Shown one piece after another: positions 62,835 through 64,000 of a stretch of DNA of 64,000 nt. The DNA comes from Paracoccus tegillarcae (GTDB lineage: Bacteria; Pseudomonadota; Alphaproteobacteria; Rhodobacterales; Rhodobacteraceae). The position numbers were made by a program, and so were the translations under genes. Location: contig NZ_CP025408.1 in assembly GCF_002847305.1 (NCBI RefSeq), positions 2,873,001-2,937,000 of the forward strand, written 5' to 3'. The notes below the pieces were generated by a model. That model did not search any database. It was not told where the DNA came from and was given only the letters and a program-made list of their open reading frames with translations. Within the stretch, counting starts at the first letter, position 1, and each line of letters opens with the position of its first letter.

Positions 62835-64000
62835 ATGCCGATACCCGCCCCCGTCCTTTCCGAATTGCAAACGCTGCTGGGCGAACGCCTGTCATCGACG
62901 CAGGCTGACCGCGATCATCACGGCGGATCCGAAAGTTATCACCGTGCGCCGCCGCCCGATGCGGTCGCCTGGCCAGAGACAACGCAAGAGGTCTCGGCGA
63001 TCCTGCAACTGTGCAACAGACATGGCGTGCCGGTGATCGGCTGGGGCACGGGCACCTCGCTAGAGGGACATGCGCTGGCCGTCGTCGGCGGTCTGTCGCT
63101 GGATATGGCGCGGATGAACAAGGTGACCGAGGTTCGGTCCGAGGATATGCAGGCCAGCGTCCAGCCCGGTTTGACGCGCGAGGAACTGAACACCGAACTG
63201 CGCACCACGGGGCTGTTCTTTCCGGTCGATCCGGGTGCCAATGCCAGTCTGGGCGGCATGGCGGCGACGCGGGCCAGCGGCACCACTGCGGTGCGCTATG
63301 GCACCATGCGCGACAATGTTCTGGCGCTGGAGGTCGTGCTGGCCGACGGGCGCATCATCCGCACCGGCAGCCGGGCCGCGAAGTCCAGCGCAGGCTATGA
63401 CCTGACCGCGCTGATGGTGGGGTCAGAAGGCACGCTTGGGATCATCACCGAACTGACCTTGCGCCTGCACGGGCAGCCGGAAAAGATCGCCGCTGCCGTC
63501 TGCGCCTTTCCGACGCTGGAGGGCGCGGTCGAATGCGTGACGGCGACGATCCAGTCGGGCATACCGATGGCCCGGATCGAGTTCATCGACGAAGTGTCGG
63601 TCCGCGCCTTCAACGGCTATGCGGGCCGGAATTTCCCCGAGCAGCCGCATCTGATGATCGAGTTTCACGGCAGCGAGGATGCCGTCGCCGCCGATGCCGA
63701 GCGCTTTGGCGAACTGGCCAATGACTTTGGTGGCCAGGGCTTTGAATGGGCCGCCACGCCCGAAGATCGCAACGCGTTGTGGAAGATGCGCCATCAGGCC
63801 TTTCCGGCGCAGCTTTCGGTGCGCCCGGGCAGTACCGCTGTCGTGACCGATATCTGCGTGCCGATGTCGGAACTGGCCGGCGCTGTGGCCGCCGCACATG
63901 AAGATATTGCAGCCGACGGCATGGTTGGCCCGATACTTGGCCATGTGGGTGACGGTAATTTTCACTCGGCGCTGCTGGTCGAACCGGGCAATGAGGACGA
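62835..64000 (+). CDS. FAD-linked oxidase, D-lactate dehydrogenase/GlcD family (3' partial)
   Basis: The first 388 codons of a flavoprotein that oxidises 2-hydroxy acids; the end lies outside the window. The FAD-binding part has GWGTGTSLEGHALA, FPVDPGANASLGGMAATRASG and VGSEGTLGIITELTLRL. The C-terminal domain shows MRHQAF and ILGHVGDGNFH, the metal/substrate histidines. No signal peptide is seen. D-lactate, glycolate or another 2-hydroxy acid is the likely substrate; the choice cannot be made here. The ATG lies at GCC-ATG with GAGG about 10 bases upstream. Confidence 0.93.
   Translation, partial: MPIPAPVLSELQTLLGERLSSTQADRDHHGGSESYHRAPPPDAVAWPETTQEVSAILQLCNRHGVPVIGWGTGTSLEGHALAVVGGLSLDMARMNKVTEVRSEDMQASVQPGLTREELNTELRTTGLFFPVDPGANASLGGMAATRASGTTAVRYGTMRDNVLALEVVLADGRIIRTGSRAAKSSAGYDLTALMVGSEGTLGIITELTLRLHGQPEKIAAAVCAFPTLEGAVECVTATIQSGIPMARIEFIDEVSVRAFNGYAGRNFPEQPHLMIEFHGSEDAVAADAERFGELANDFGGQGFEWAATPEDRNALWKMRHQAFPAQLSVRPGSTAVVTDICVPMSELAGAVAAAHEDIAADGMVGPILGHVGDGNFHSALLVEPGNED

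Noticed and set aside
1..64000. tRNA, rRNA, insertion sequences or prophage genes
   Set aside because: None was recognised: no transposase or integrase motifs and no tRNA-like cloverleaf were seen by reading. A dedicated scan could still find a short RNA.

Overview
The window looks like a chromosomal segment of a high-GC alphaproteobacterium of the Rhodobacteraceae, most like Paracoccus. Three things point there: strong G/C third-position bias, a set of family-typical housekeeping genes (HdaA-type DnaA homologue, short ProS, ZapA with its coiled-coil partner, DUF2842, DUF2937, BolA-like protein), and heavy use of TRAP and ABC uptake. The assignment is inferred from gene content; no rRNA or tRNA gene is present.

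Region 1 (1-16810, all + strand) is a tightly packed pectin utilisation locus. It encodes a TRAP uptake system (5' end cut by the window), a secreted PL1 pectate lyase, KdgF, KduI and KduD for unsaturated uronates, a fructuronate/tagaturonate-reductase-like mannitol dehydrogenase, a GH4 probable alpha-galacturonidase, a complete oligosaccharide ABC importer (two permeases, ATPase, binding protein), a GH28 polygalacturonase, a GH105 unsaturated-glycoside hydrolase and a CE8 pectin methylesterase. Only the lyase and the binding proteins carry export signals. The model is outside cutting by the lyase, import of oligomers and monomers by two routes, then demethylation and trimming in the cytosol. 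Conversion ends at 2-keto-3-deoxygluconate; KdgK and KdgA are not in the window.

Region 2 (16829-27790) starts with a convergent LacI regulator. Divergent from it is a nine-gene sugar operon: ribose/rhamnose/AI-2-type ABC importer, a ketose 3-epimerase-like TIM barrel with all four metal ligands, a FrcK-like P-loop kinase, an FGGY kinase, a FucA-like class II aldolase and a second FGGY (pentulose) kinase. An 18-bp near-perfect palindrome lies between lacI and the operon and is the likely operator. The substrate is unknown; this is the best candidate for an undescribed pathway.

Region 3 (27880-43582) holds glpX, a bolA-like gene, a J-domain protein, a complete livKGF-orphan-livHM branched-chain amino acid importer, a DUF2937 gene with proS, a membrane pentapeptide-repeat protein built on a 12-unit 30-bp tandem repeat, and perM, hdaA and ppk1.

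Region 4 (43749-64000) holds ppx, a small low-GC islet with a VOC gene next to hisBH (hisA/hisF absent here), a KtrAB-type potassium system, a BCCT transporter with a strong terminator, a coiled-coil gene with zapA, purA, a quinone-reductase-like flavoprotein, DUF2842, thiamine pyrophosphokinase, a PQQ glucose dehydrogenase, ispG, a ClC protein with a channel-like residue, an SDR, a GT8-like glycosyltransferase and a GlcD-type FAD oxidase cut by the right edge.
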